The position numbers and the translations under genes are program-made. This document shows positions 1 through 8,880 of a stretch of DNA of 64,000 nucleotides, in pieces. Position 1 is the stretch's first letter. Each line of letters opens with the position of its first letter. The notes beneath the pieces were generated by a model that did no database searches, was not told the origin of the DNA, and worked only from the letters and a program-made list of their open reading frames with translations. Source of the stretch: Arcticimaribacter sp002477625 (GTDB lineage: Bacteria; Bacteroidota; Bacteroidia; Flavobacteriales; Flavobacteriaceae); contig OX044358.1 of the NCBI GenBank assembly GCA_943846665.1, positions 1,302,001 through 1,366,000 of the forward strand, in the 5' to 3' direction.

Positions 1-1
1 G

Positions 2-412
2 GTAAAGAAATTGAACTGGTCTCCAGACATCATTCACCTTCACGGTTGGTTTACCTCGCTGTTTCCTTTATATATGAAAACCTATTTTGCTGAAGACCCA
101 ATTTTTGAGTCAAGTAAAATTGTAACGTCTATATACCCTAACGATTTTGAAGGTTCTGTTTCATCAGAATTTGAAAATAAAGTAGCTTTTGATGTTTCTG
201 GCGAAGCAGAAAAAAGTCTTTTGAAGGAGGCTACCTATGAAAATTTAATCAAGCTTGCTACAAATTTTTCAGATGGAGTAATCCTTTCTGGGGAAAACAT
301 ATCTGAGAGCATCCTTTCGAATATTGATGATAAAAAACTACCCGCCTTAACTTTTGAAGAAAGTGCACAGGAAAACGCCTATGTAGATTTTTTCAATAAT
401 CAAATCCTTTAA
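2..412 (+). CDS. Glycogen/starch synthase, C-terminal part (5' end outside window)
   Basis: The reading frame is open from the window's left edge, so this is the 3' part of a longer gene. The visible 137 residues contain the WSPDIIHLHGW segment typical of the GT5-type glycogen synthase catalytic domain of Flavobacteria, followed by an acidic region. These flavobacterial proteins are short (about 270 residues) and lie just upstream of a DUF4270 lipoprotein and glmS, as here. The predicted role is ADP-glucose-dependent chain elongation in the cytoplasm. The TTG at 11 is an internal codon, not a start. The gap to the next gene is 6 nt, so they are probably co-transcribed. Confidence 0.75.
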   Translation, partial: VKKLNWSPDIIHLHGWFTSLFPLYMKTYFAEDPIFESSKIVTSIYPNDFEGSVSSEFENKVAFDVSGEAEKSLLKEATYENLIKLATNFSDGVILSGENISESILSNIDDKKLPALTFEESAQENAYVDFFNNQIL

Positions 413-418
413 TGCCCT

Positions 419-2257
419 ATGAAATTTGAGATACCCTTCTTAAAGAATTTCTCTTTCTTTCTCCTTTTTACACTCGTTATAGTTTCTTGTAATGAAGATT
501 TTAATACCATTGGATACAATTTAATTTCTACTGATGATTTTGTAACAAATAAGGTAAAACTTCCCGTGTTTTCCTATCAAAATGAATTCCTAACGGATGT
601 TCAGGTCAATGGATTAACCTTTCAACAGCTTGGCACAATTGAAGTTCCTAATATTGGGCGATCATCTGCCTATATTGCTTCTCAGCTTAGTTATGCACCA
701 GCTAATTTTTTTGGATTGTTCAGTCCAGAAGACGAGTTAGGAGATGAAAATAATGAAAAGGCAATTGAAGAAAATGAACAGGTGATTTCGGCTTATTTAG
801 AAATACCTTTCATCACGAATACCAGAGATCAAGATGGTGACGGTGTAATAGACAGTTTGGATGCTGACCCAGAAGACCCATCAAGTGACACCGATGGCGA
901 TACGGTTAGTGACGCATTAGAAACTCAGAACGGTTCCAACCCTTTGAGTAATGATACTGACGGTGATGGAATTTTAGACGACGTGGACACCGATAACACA
1001 GGTTATCAGCCAGAAAACAGAACCTACGCAATCGATTCTATTTTTGGAAACAGGAATGCCAGCTTTAATTTAAAAGTAGATGAGTTAACCTATTATTTGA
1101 ATTCCTTAGACCCTAATGATAATTTTGAATCTCAACAAGCTTTTTATTCTTCTCGTGATTTTTATGAAGAAGATTTTGTAGGTGAAAATTTATTTGATGA
1201 AACCATTCAATTGGATTTTGAAGAAGTACGGACCAACTTTAAGGAAGACGATCCAGAGACGGATATAGACGAAACCACTCAAGTTGAAACTCGCCGTTCG
1301 CCTCGTATACGTGTGCCTTTGGATACTGCATTTTTTCAACGACGTTTTATCGATATAGAAGGTTCAGATTCTTTGGCAACAAGTGACTTGTTTCAAAAGT
1401 ATATGCGTGGGATTTATGTGCGTATGGAAAATCCATCAGAGGACTTGTATATGTTACTCAACTTTGCATCTGCAAGCATCGCTGTAACCTATGAATACAA
1501 TCGGTATAACGACAATGATACACCCGATGACACTACCGATTTCTCTATAGATCGTGTAGAACGAAGCTTCACCTTGAGTCCTGGAATAACAGTCAATCAT
1601 CTGGAGAATTCATTAATAAACCCAGCAATAAGCCAAACCATTGCACAATCAAATGGTTCTAATAAAATCTTTGTAAAAGGGGGGATGGGATTAATTTCAT
1701 CCGTTGAGTTATTAGGAAAATTTTCCGATGGATCAGCACTTTCAAAACTTGAAGAGTTACGCGGAAATGATTGGTTAGTGAATGAGGCGAATTTAGTGTT
1801 TTACGTAGATTCAACATCCGTTGAGAATTGGACTCCTGGAGATTTAATTGCTGATCGGTTATACCTTTACAACAAAAGAGATGCAGCTCCGTTATTAGAC
1901 TATTTTGCAGACAATACAGCAAGTAACGAAAGAAATAAAGGGAAGTTTGTACACGGTGGAATCTTAGAATTTCAAAACGGAAAACCACACCGCTACAAAT
2001 TTAGAATAACCCAGCACATCAATAATCTAATTCGGAAAGATTCGACCAATGTGCCTTTAGGGTTAGTTGTTTCTGCGAACATAGATGATGTATCTACTAG
2101 AAAAGCCAGATTAAATGGTGGGAGTGAAGAAATTCTATACCCAACAGCAGCTGTTTTAAATCCTTTGAGTACTGTTTTAATAGGATCCCATCCTAGTGAA
2201 GGTTTTGAACATCTCAAATTAGAATTAGAAGTGATTTACACAGATTTCTCAAATTAA
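419..2257 (+). CDS. DUF4270 family lipoprotein with Ca-binding-type Asp-rich insert
   Basis: This 612-residue protein begins with a hydrophobic signal ending in VIVSC (Cys24), a lipoprotein signal peptide. The body resembles the DUF4270 family, known in Bacteroidota beside glmS; its function is unknown. Residues about 137-193 are an Asp-rich insert with DQDGDG, DTDGD and DTDGDG repeats, like thrombospondin type-3 calcium-binding repeats. The protein is likely exported and anchored to the outer membrane. It lies 6 nt after the glycogen synthase and 12 nt before glmS. The family call rests on context and overall resemblance. Confidence 0.75.
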   Translation: MKFEIPFLKNFSFFLLFTLVIVSCNEDFNTIGYNLISTDDFVTNKVKLPVFSYQNEFLTDVQVNGLTFQQLGTIEVPNIGRSSAYIASQLSYAPANFFGLFSPEDELGDENNEKAIEENEQVISAYLEIPFITNTRDQDGDGVIDSLDADPEDPSSDTDGDTVSDALETQNGSNPLSNDTDGDGILDDVDTDNTGYQPENRTYAIDSIFGNRNASFNLKVDELTYYLNSLDPNDNFESQQAFYSSRDFYEEDFVGENLFDETIQLDFEEVRTNFKEDDPETDIDETTQVETRRSPRIRVPLDTAFFQRRFIDIEGSDSLATSDLFQKYMRGIYVRMENPSEDLYMLLNFASASIAVTYEYNRYNDNDTPDDTTDFSIDRVERSFTLSPGITVNHLENSLINPAISQTIAQSNGSNKIFVKGGMGLISSVELLGKFSDGSALSKLEELRGNDWLVNEANLVFYVDSTSVENWTPGDLIADRLYLYNKRDAAPLLDYFADNTASNERNKGKFVHGGILEFQNGKPHRYKFRITQHINNLIRKDSTNVPLGLVVSANIDDVSTRKARLNGGSEEILYPTAAVLNPLSTVLIGSHPSEGFEHLKLELEVIYTDFSN

Positions 2258-2269
2258 CCCTGATTTTTT

Positions 2270-4123
2270 ATGTGTGGTATCGTAGCCTATATTGGTCATC
2301 AACAAGCTTCACCAATTATCATTAAAGGCCTCAAAAGGCTAGAATATCGAGGATATGACAGTACTGGAATTTCTTTATACAATGGAGCTGAGCTTCAAAC
2401 CATTAAAACAAAAGGAAAAGTAAGTGACTTGGAAGCTAAGCTTCAAGCCGGGGTACCCATCCAAGCTGCAATCGGGCTTGGGCATACTCGATGGGCAACC
2501 CATGGCGTACCTAACGATGTAAATTCTCATCCGCATACCTCTAATTCTGGGGACTTGGTTGTGGTGCATAATGGAATTATTGAAAACTATGCAGCATTAA
2601 AAGAAGAGCTTATGCAACGGGGCTATACATTTTCTTCTGATACGGACACAGAGGTGCTCGTTAACCTAATCGAAGACGTTCAAAAGAAAGAAAAAGTAAA
2701 GTTAGGAAAAGCAGTACAGATTGCCTTAACGCAGGTTGTTGGTGCCTATGCCATTGTTGTTTTTGATCATAAAAAGCCCAACGAGCTAGTAGCGGCTAGA
2801 CTAGGAAGCCCATTGGCCATTGGTATTGGCGAGGGAGAGTTTTTTGTAGCCTCAGATGCAACTCCTTTTATTGAATACACCAAGAATGTAATCTACTTAG
2901 AAGAAGAACACTTGGCTATCATTCGTTGTGATCGCGATATTACGATTAGAAAAATAACGAGTGATAAGGTTATAAAGCCTTACATAGAAGAGCTTCAAAT
3001 GAGCTTAGAGAATATCCAAAAAGGGGGTTATGATCATTTTATGTTGAAGGAGATTTTCGAACAACCCCAAGCCATACGAGACACCTTGCGCGGACGGTTA
3101 CTTTCTAACGAAGGCGTCAACGTCATCACACTTTCGAGTTTACGGGAACATGAAAATAAGTTTTTAAAGGCACGACGCATATTAATTGTTGCTTGTGGAA
3201 CTTCATGGCATGCTGGCTTGGTTGCCGAGTATTTATTAGAAAAATTTACACGTATCCCTGTTGAGGTTGAATACGCTTCTGAATTCAGGTACCGCGACCC
3301 CATTATATTTCCCGATGATATCCTAATTGCAATTTCTCAATCAGGAGAAACCGCAGACACACTAGCAGCAATTAACATAGCCAAAGAGCGTGGAGCTTTT
3401 GTTTTTGGGGTATGTAATGTAGTAGGTTCATCCATTTCAAGACTTACCGATGCCGGTTGTTATACCCATGCTGGGCCAGAAATTGGTGTTGCTTCTACAA
3501 AAGCGTTTACTACTCAGATTACTGTGCTGTCTCTTTTGGCATTGCGTTTAGGAATGGTAAAAGGAACCTTATCTCGGTCGGAATATCAACAACACTTGGT
3601 GGAGTTGGAATCTATTCCAGATAAAGTGTCCGAAATTTTAACCCAAGAAGCGTTGATAAAAGCAGTGGCAACTTCTTTTAAAGATGCCAATAATTGCATT
3701 TATTTAGGAAGGGGATACAATTTCCCAGTTGCTTTAGAAGGAGCATTGAAACTTAAAGAAATCTCATACATTCATGCTGAAGGATATCCAGCTGCCGAGA
3801 TGAAACATGGACCAATTGCTTTGATCGACGAGCAAATGCCGGTAGTTGTAATTGCAACCAAAAAAGGACATTACGATAAAGTGGTCAGCAATATTTCAGA
3901 AATAAAATCCCGAAAAGGTAGAATCATTGCCGTGGTAAGCGAAGGAGACATTCGAGTAAAAGAATTAGCCGACTATTGTATTGAAATCCCCGAATCATTG
4001 GAATGTTTTACTCCAATCTTGACAACCATACCCTTACAATTGTTGTCCTATTATATAGCTGTTCAACGCGGCTGTAGTGTCGATCAACCCAGAAACCTAG
4101 CCAAGTCAGTAACAGTAGAATAA
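2270..4123 (+). CDS. glmS: Glutamine--fructose-6-phosphate aminotransferase (isomerizing)
   Basis: It makes glucosamine-6-phosphate from fructose-6-phosphate and glutamine, the first step towards UDP-GlcNAc for peptidoglycan and LPS. The 617-residue length is normal. MCGIVAYIG places the N-terminal nucleophile Cys at position 2 of a class-II glutamine amidotransferase domain; GHTRWATHG follows near residue 75. Two SIS sugar-isomerase domains fill the C-terminal half (ISQSGETADTL in the first), and the protein ends in the typical PRNLAKSVTVE. Only 12 nt separate it from the DUF4270 gene, leaving no room for a glmS ribozyme leader. Confidence 0.97.
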   Translation: MCGIVAYIGHQQASPIIIKGLKRLEYRGYDSTGISLYNGAELQTIKTKGKVSDLEAKLQAGVPIQAAIGLGHTRWATHGVPNDVNSHPHTSNSGDLVVVHNGIIENYAALKEELMQRGYTFSSDTDTEVLVNLIEDVQKKEKVKLGKAVQIALTQVVGAYAIVVFDHKKPNELVAARLGSPLAIGIGEGEFFVASDATPFIEYTKNVIYLEEEHLAIIRCDRDITIRKITSDKVIKPYIEELQMSLENIQKGGYDHFMLKEIFEQPQAIRDTLRGRLLSNEGVNVITLSSLREHENKFLKARRILIVACGTSWHAGLVAEYLLEKFTRIPVEVEYASEFRYRDPIIFPDDILIAISQSGETADTLAAINIAKERGAFVFGVCNVVGSSISRLTDAGCYTHAGPEIGVASTKAFTTQITVLSLLALRLGMVKGTLSRSEYQQHLVELESIPDKVSEILTQEALIKAVATSFKDANNCIYLGRGYNFPVALEGALKLKEISYIHAEGYPAAEMKHGPIALIDEQMPVVVIATKKGHYDKVVSNISEIKSRKGRIIAVVSEGDIRVKELADYCIEIPESLECFTPILTTIPLQLLSYYIAVQRGCSVDQPRNLAKSVTVE

Positions 4124-4182
4124 CTATATTTATACTAAAGCTTCGAAAAGAGCTTATTTTTTTAACATAAAAAGGCCTTCTT

Positions 4183-4359
4183 ATGGAATCAGAAAACACA
4201 AAAATTACGGTAAAACCTAACGGACAATTTGCCATTCAAGGGCCCGTTACTCTTGTTGATATTGAAGGGAATGAGATTAAACACCCACCTCGGTTTTCAC
4301 TTTGTGGCTGTTCAAAATCAAACAATAAACCCTTTTGTGACGGCTCTCATAAAGGGTAA
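4183..4359 (+). CDS. CDGSH iron-sulfur domain small protein
   Basis: This is a 58-residue cytoplasmic protein ending in CGCSKSNNKPFCDGSHKG. The C-X-C-X8-C-D-G-S-H pattern is the 3Cys-1His ligand set of CDGSH (mitoNEET-type) [2Fe-2S] proteins. Start ATG 4183 and stop TAA 4357-4359 were read directly; the gene is too short for a standard 60-codon ORF cutoff. It lies 59 nt after glmS in the same direction. The family carries labile redox-active clusters; the partner here is unknown. Confidence 0.85.
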   Translation: MESENTKITVKPNGQFAIQGPVTLVDIEGNEIKHPPRFSLCGCSKSNNKPFCDGSHKG

Positions 4360-4396
4360 AAGCAGTTTAAGTGATACCAACATATACTTAATTTAA

Positions 4397-6319
4397 ATGA
4401 ATTTAAGGTTCCAAGAACTTCTAGTATTGCTCTACCGCTTTTTGCTAGGATACTTTTTTTATTTTATTGCTCGGAGCTTTTTTGTTTTATTCAATACCGA
4501 CTTATTAGAAGTCCATACATTCTCAGAATTTCTTGAGCTTTGTCTGTACGGACTTACCTTTGATACTGCTGTACTTTTTTATGTGAACGCAATTTTTCTA
4601 CTGGGATCCATAATTCCAGGAACCTTTGTTACATCAAAAAAATATCAAAACAGCCTTTTTGGAATTTATATGATTTTTAATTCGATTGGTTTGTCAATGA
4701 ATTACATCGATGTTGTATACTACCGATTCAATTTGAATCGACTTACAAGCAAGGCCTTTGAAGTTCTAGAAAATGAGTCCAATGGCTTTGCTCTCTTTTT
4801 ATCTTTTCTCAGGGATTATTGGTATGTATTCCTCCTATACAGTTTATCTCTTTTTCTATGGGTTAAAGCGTATAGGCTTTTAAAAGTAAAACGAGTCAAA
4901 AAAGTACACACACCTTCTTATGTAATTTCTTCTGTCGTTTTATTTTTTGGAGTAGCAGCTGCAGCAATTATTGGAATCCGAGGAGATTGGAGGCACAGCA
5001 CACGTCCGATTACTCTAGTCCACGCCATGGAAAAGGTACATCATCCTTCACAAGCTGATGTTGTGCTCAATTCGCCTTTTACCTTCATCAGAACCTATGG
5101 TAAAAATAGTTTTAAATATTCGCAGGACTTCAGCGAAGCACAGATCGAAGCATTAATTCAGCCGATCAAAACCTATTCAAATCTAAATGAATTTGATACG
5201 CCCCCCAATGTTGTCGTGTTTATTCTAGAAAGTTTCGGCAGAGAATATTGGGGTGCTATGAATGGGTCAACTGAAATTGAGGGTTTTGAAAGTTTCACTC
5301 CCTTTTTAGATTCGTTAGCAAAGCACAGCATTGTCTTTTCAAATGCCTTTGCAAACAGCAGGAAGTCGATTCATGGAATGCCTTCTGTACTGGCAGGAAT
5401 TCCTTCTTTTGAAACGGCATATACTTCATCTCAATACGCTACTCAACCCCTTCAATCCCTAGTTTCAATTAGTGAAGAAATGGGATATGCATCTTCTTTT
5501 TTTCATGGAGCACCCAACGGATCTATGGGCCTTTTAGGCTTTTCACAAGTCTTAGGTTTTGATGCCTATTATGGTAAAAATGAATATGACAACGACGCAG
5601 ATTTTGATGGCATTTGGGGCATTTGGGACGAGCCATTTTTTCAGTTTATGCAACAACAATTGTCTGCAGAGTCCAATCCGTTTTTGACTGCAGTTTTTTC
5701 AGTGAGTTCCCATGCTCCTTTTCAAATTCCTGAGAAGTACGAGGGTAAATTTAAAGAAGGGTATGTACCGATGCACAAATGCGTACAATATACCGACTAT
5801 GCGATTGAGCAGTTTATGGCTTCTAGTAAAAATGAGCCTTGGTTTGAGAATACGCTGTTTGTTTTTACTGCAGATCACGGTAATCAATCGCACTATGATT
5901 TTTATCAACAAACCATCAATCGTTTTGCGACTCCAGTAATGTTTTATGCGCCAAATAAATCATGGGGTGAAGAACGACAGGATTTGGCCCAACATATGGA
6001 TATTATGCCAACAGTTGCTCATCTAATGGGTTATGAAAAACCAATTCGAAGCTGGGGGAGGAGCCTTGTTGGCAACGAAGATTCATCGCTGGTGGTCAAT
6101 TACTTTGGGGCTGGAACTTATTTTTTCATGAATGAAGAATATATTTGCATTTACAATGGTTTAGAAGCGATAGGCTTTTATTCAAAAGAGGACTATGACC
6201 TAGAAGATAATTTAATTGAATTCCGAAGTTCTGCAATGGATGCATTAGAAGAAAAAGGAAAGGCCTATCTTCAAGATTATAATAACCGAATTGTTAAAGG
6301 AGCATTAGAAGCCAACTGA
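4397..6319 (+). CDS. LtaS-like membrane sulfatase / phosphoglycerol transferase family
   Basis: The protein has 640 residues. The first 200 or so are hydrophobic with about five membrane segments. A periplasmic sulfatase-fold domain then starts at NVVVFILESFGREYW. The SRKSIHG segment is where the family places its Ser/Thr nucleophile, and TADHGNQ near residue 490 supplies metal ligands. In Gram-positives such enzymes polymerise lipoteichoic acid; in Bacteroidota the substrate is unproven and may be a head-group transfer onto lipid or glycan. The next gene, a lipid-kinase-like protein, starts 2 nt after the stop and could act on the diacylglycerol that this reaction type releases. Confidence 0.85.
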   Translation: MNLRFQELLVLLYRFLLGYFFYFIARSFFVLFNTDLLEVHTFSEFLELCLYGLTFDTAVLFYVNAIFLLGSIIPGTFVTSKKYQNSLFGIYMIFNSIGLSMNYIDVVYYRFNLNRLTSKAFEVLENESNGFALFLSFLRDYWYVFLLYSLSLFLWVKAYRLLKVKRVKKVHTPSYVISSVVLFFGVAAAAIIGIRGDWRHSTRPITLVHAMEKVHHPSQADVVLNSPFTFIRTYGKNSFKYSQDFSEAQIEALIQPIKTYSNLNEFDTPPNVVVFILESFGREYWGAMNGSTEIEGFESFTPFLDSLAKHSIVFSNAFANSRKSIHGMPSVLAGIPSFETAYTSSQYATQPLQSLVSISEEMGYASSFFHGAPNGSMGLLGFSQVLGFDAYYGKNEYDNDADFDGIWGIWDEPFFQFMQQQLSAESNPFLTAVFSVSSHAPFQIPEKYEGKFKEGYVPMHKCVQYTDYAIEQFMASSKNEPWFENTLFVFTADHGNQSHYDFYQQTINRFATPVMFYAPNKSWGEERQDLAQHMDIMPTVAHLMGYEKPIRSWGRSLVGNEDSSLVVNYFGAGTYFFMNEEYICIYNGLEAIGFYSKEDYDLEDNLIEFRSSAMDALEEKGKAYLQDYNNRIVKGALEAN

Positions 6320-6321
6320 AA

Positions 6322-7215
6322 ATGAAAAACAAAATTCATTTTATCATTAATTCTCGTTCAGAAAAGGCGCTAACAGAATTGCCGAAGCAATTGGCCTTAG
6401 ATCCATTCTGGCAAGAAACACATGATTGTTTTTTATGGAAATCCCTTTATAAAGGGCATGCGCTTGAGCTTACTCGAAAAGCAATTCAAGACAATACCTC
6501 CTTAGTAATTGCTTGTGGGGGTGATGGAACAATAAATGAAATCGCGCGCTATCTAGTAGATACTGCGATTCCGCTTGGTGTTATTCCCCTGGGATCTGGA
6601 AATGGTGTCGCACGTCATTTCAAAATTCCTTTGAATATAAAAGGAGCGCTAGCGGTACTTCGTGAGATGCATTCTGTTGTAATGGATGCAGGCCTGGCTA
6701 ATCAGCATTTTTTCCTATCTAATATGGGGGTTAGTTTCGACTCTGAGTTCATCAACACCTATCAGAAGAGTCGAACTAGAGGCTTTACCTCTTATTTTAA
6801 GGCTCTTATTACAGCAATAAAACTTCACAAAACTCAAACATTTGTAGTATCTCATGCTGGTATTAAAAGGGAGGTCAGTCCTTTTTTGTTGATGATTTCA
6901 AATGCAAATCAGTTTGGATATAACTTCTCCTTAACGCCCAAAGCGCTAGTTTCTGACGGACAATTTGAACTGATTCTTTTCAAGAGTAAGTCAATTTGGT
7001 CCTTATTCAAGTTGTTTTTAGCAAGTCGATTTGGATTAAAACTTTCGGATAAACTTTTAGAAATTATTCCAATTTCGGAAGTTGTAATTGAAAGCGCTAC
7101 TAAGGAATTCTTAATTCAGTTGGACGGAGAAACAAATCGTGTTTCCAACGAACACCTTCAAATCAAAATGCATCCAACAGGACTTCATGTCATTGTCCCA
7201 GCGGAACACCGTTAG
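6322..7215 (+). CDS. Diacylglycerol/sphingosine kinase-like lipid kinase
   Basis: This 297-residue protein contains GGDGT at residues 66-70 and PLGSGNGVARH shortly after, the nucleotide-binding signatures of the DAGK catalytic domain (YegS/DgkB-type). It is expected to phosphorylate a lipid alcohol such as diacylglycerol using ATP at the inner membrane. It starts 2 nt after the LtaS-like gene, so the two are almost surely co-transcribed, which fits recycling of diacylglycerol. Confidence 0.88.
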   Translation: MKNKIHFIINSRSEKALTELPKQLALDPFWQETHDCFLWKSLYKGHALELTRKAIQDNTSLVIACGGDGTINEIARYLVDTAIPLGVIPLGSGNGVARHFKIPLNIKGALAVLREMHSVVMDAGLANQHFFLSNMGVSFDSEFINTYQKSRTRGFTSYFKALITAIKLHKTQTFVVSHAGIKREVSPFLLMISNANQFGYNFSLTPKALVSDGQFELILFKSKSIWSLFKLFLASRFGLKLSDKLLEIIPISEVVIESATKEFLIQLDGETNRVSNEHLQIKMHPTGLHVIVPAEHR

Positions 7216-7289
7216 GCTGCAATTTTAAAATAAGGCGCTCAGTTCAGGCATCTATTTTATAATTTCTTTACCTTTAAAAAAACAAAATC

Positions 7290-7745
7290 ATGAAAGAGCA
7301 TTTATCCATTTTAGCCCATAATCGAGTATTATATGCTCGTTTTTTAAAGAGCTTTTCTTTGGAACAACTCAATACTGTGCCTAAGGGTTTTAATAATAAT
7401 ATCATTTGGAATGTTACACATGCTTTGGTTACTCAACAATCGATAATGTATACCTTGTCGGGGGTAAAGCCCTTAGTTCCTCAGTCTTGGATCGATGGCT
7501 ACAGAAAAGGGACTAAACCTGAAGGAGCAGTTTCTCAAGAGTTTGTCGATGCTGTTGATGCCGCTTTAATGTCGACTATGGAGCAGTTGAAAAAAGACAT
7601 AGAAGCGGGGATTTTTAAAAACTATCAGCCCTACACTACTTCTACTAAAATGGAATTGAATTCGTTTGCTGCCGCTTTCCCTTTTGTCTTATTCCATGAT
7701 GGAGTGCACATAGGGTCTGTTTTGGCTCTGGCAAAGCTCGTTTAG
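7290..7745 (+). CDS. DinB family protein
   Basis: The protein has 151 residues and looks like a four-helix DinB-type bundle. The NVTHALVTQQ segment and the terminal FHDGVHIGSVLALAK carry the spaced histidines of the DinB metal-binding triad. Members include thiol-dependent transferases and many uncharacterised proteins; its substrate cannot be read from sequence. A TACCTTTA element at 7269-7276 is close to the Bacteroidota -7 consensus. Its last 4 nt overlap the end of the convergent YpdA-like gene, whose family works with bacillithiol, as do some DinB proteins. Confidence 0.8.
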   Translation: MKEHLSILAHNRVLYARFLKSFSLEQLNTVPKGFNNNIIWNVTHALVTQQSIMYTLSGVKPLVPQSWIDGYRKGTKPEGAVSQEFVDAVDAALMSTMEQLKKDIEAGIFKNYQPYTTSTKMELNSFAAAFPFVLFHDGVHIGSVLALAKLV

Positions 7746-8701
7746 GCTTTTGAAATTGCAGCGATAATTTGTTCCGCATGAATCCTTGAATTCTCAATAA
7801 ACCACTTATTCGTTTTTAAACCTCCACAGACTACGCCAGCAAGGTAGACTCCTTTTTGGGAAGACTCCATTGTGTGTTTGTCGTATTGAGGGGTTTTGAA
7901 CGCATCGGAATGAAACAGAACTCCTAAAGACTCTAGAAGTGTGAAATCGGGTTGATAGCCCGTCATTGCTAATACAAAATCATTTTGAATTTCTATAGGC
8001 CCGTCAGTCGTCTGTATACGGACACTCTTAGGTTTTATTTCAATGAGCTTGGATTCAAAATACGCAGGAATACTTCCCTCTGCTATCCTGTTGAGAATAT
8101 CGGGTCGTGCCCAGTATTTTACATTGGCACCTACTTCCTTTTCACGCACCACAAGGGTAACGCTTTTTGCTCCTTTACGGTAGGTTTCTAACGCAACATC
8201 AACAGCAGAATTTGCTGCACCGACAACAACAAGATCCATTCCAAAAAAAGGATGAGGTTCTTTGTAGTAATGGCTCACCTTTTCCAGCTCTTCCCCGGGG
8301 ATATTCAGCTTGTAAGGGAGGTCATAGAAGCCCGTAGCGAGCACAATATTTTTGGATTGGTATTCTTTTTTATTCGTACGTATTTTAAATCCTCCTGTTG
8401 TTTTTTCAAATAAAACGACCTCTTCATATAGGTTGACGTTCAACTTCCAGGAGGTAGTTACCCGTCTATAATATTCTAGTGCTTCTGCTCGAGTAGGTTT
8501 GGGGTTGTGTGAGATAAAAGGAATGCCTCCTATTTCTAGACGATCTGAAGTAGAGAAGAAGGTCATGTTTTGTGGGTAGTGGTACAATGAATTTACCAGC
8601 ATCCCTTTTTCGATGATGGTGTATTGCAGGCCGTTCTTCTTTGCCTCAATACCACATGCCAGTCCGATGGGTCCAGCTCCTATAATGATCAAATCTTCCA
8701 T
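7742..8701 (-). CDS. YpdA-like NAD(P)H flavoprotein (putative bacillithiol disulfide reductase)
   Basis: The 319-residue protein has two dinucleotide-binding folds: GAGPIG at residues 8-13 for FAD and VVGAANSAVDVALE mid-protein for NADPH. It lacks a CxxC redox pair, like YpdA/Bdr. YpdA is known to reduce bacillithiol disulfide. Many Bacteroidota use bacillithiol rather than glutathione, so this role is plausible. A TACCTTTG element on the minus strand lies 4 nt before the ATG. The gene converges on and overlaps the DinB gene by 4 nt. Confidence 0.8.
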   Translation of the reverse strand: MEDLIIIGAGPIGLACGIEAKKNGLQYTIIEKGMLVNSLYHYPQNMTFFSTSDRLEIGGIPFISHNPKPTRAEALEYYRRVTTSWKLNVNLYEEVVLFEKTTGGFKIRTNKKEYQSKNIVLATGFYDLPYKLNIPGEELEKVSHYYKEPHPFFGMDLVVVGAANSAVDVALETYRKGAKSVTLVVREKEVGANVKYWARPDILNRIAEGSIPAYFESKLIEIKPKSVRIQTTDGPIEIQNDFVLAMTGYQPDFTLLESLGVLFHSDAFKTPQYDKHTMESSQKGVYLAGVVCGGLKTNKWFIENSRIHAEQIIAAISKA

Positions 8702-8705
8702 AATT

Positions 8706-8713
8706 CAAAGGTA
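8706..8713 (-). promoter_or_regulatory. -7 promoter element (TACCTTTG) of the YpdA-like gene
   Basis: The minus strand reads TACCTTTG, a match to the Bacteroidota TANNTTTG -7 element, only 4 nt upstream of the ATG. Transcription would begin at or next to the start codon, giving a leaderless mRNA. No clear -33 TTG was found at the expected distance. Confidence 0.45.
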
Positions 8714-8754
8714 AATAAAGCCGATTGATCTTAGGGTAAGAACCCATGGGATTA

Positions 8755-8808
8755 TTATATAGTTAAAATCTATATAATAAATTATATAATCATTATAAAT
8801 GATTATAT
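8755..8808. terminator. Two AT-rich hairpins downstream of the acyltransferase gene
   Basis: Inverted repeat 8755-8762/8770-8777 (8 bp, 7-nt loop) and inverted repeat 8784-8794/8798-8808 (11 bp perfect, 3-nt loop) are read directly. They lie just after the stop of the minus-strand acyltransferase gene. Both stems are nearly pure A/T, so terminator function is uncertain; they could also be a regulator site for the downstream YpdA-like gene. Confidence 0.35.
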
Positions 8809-8880
8809 TGATTACATACTAATAAAAATAACACGATGCAGCTTGTATGTTACTATCAATATAAGTTTTATCTATTAATT

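Noticed and set aside
1659..1988. 109-residue antisense ORF inside the DUF4270 gene
   Set aside because: Low-complexity composition and complete overlap with a well-supported gene.
2258..2269. glmS ribozyme or leader riboswitch
   Set aside because: Only 12 nt separate the DUF4270 stop from glmS; there is no space for it.
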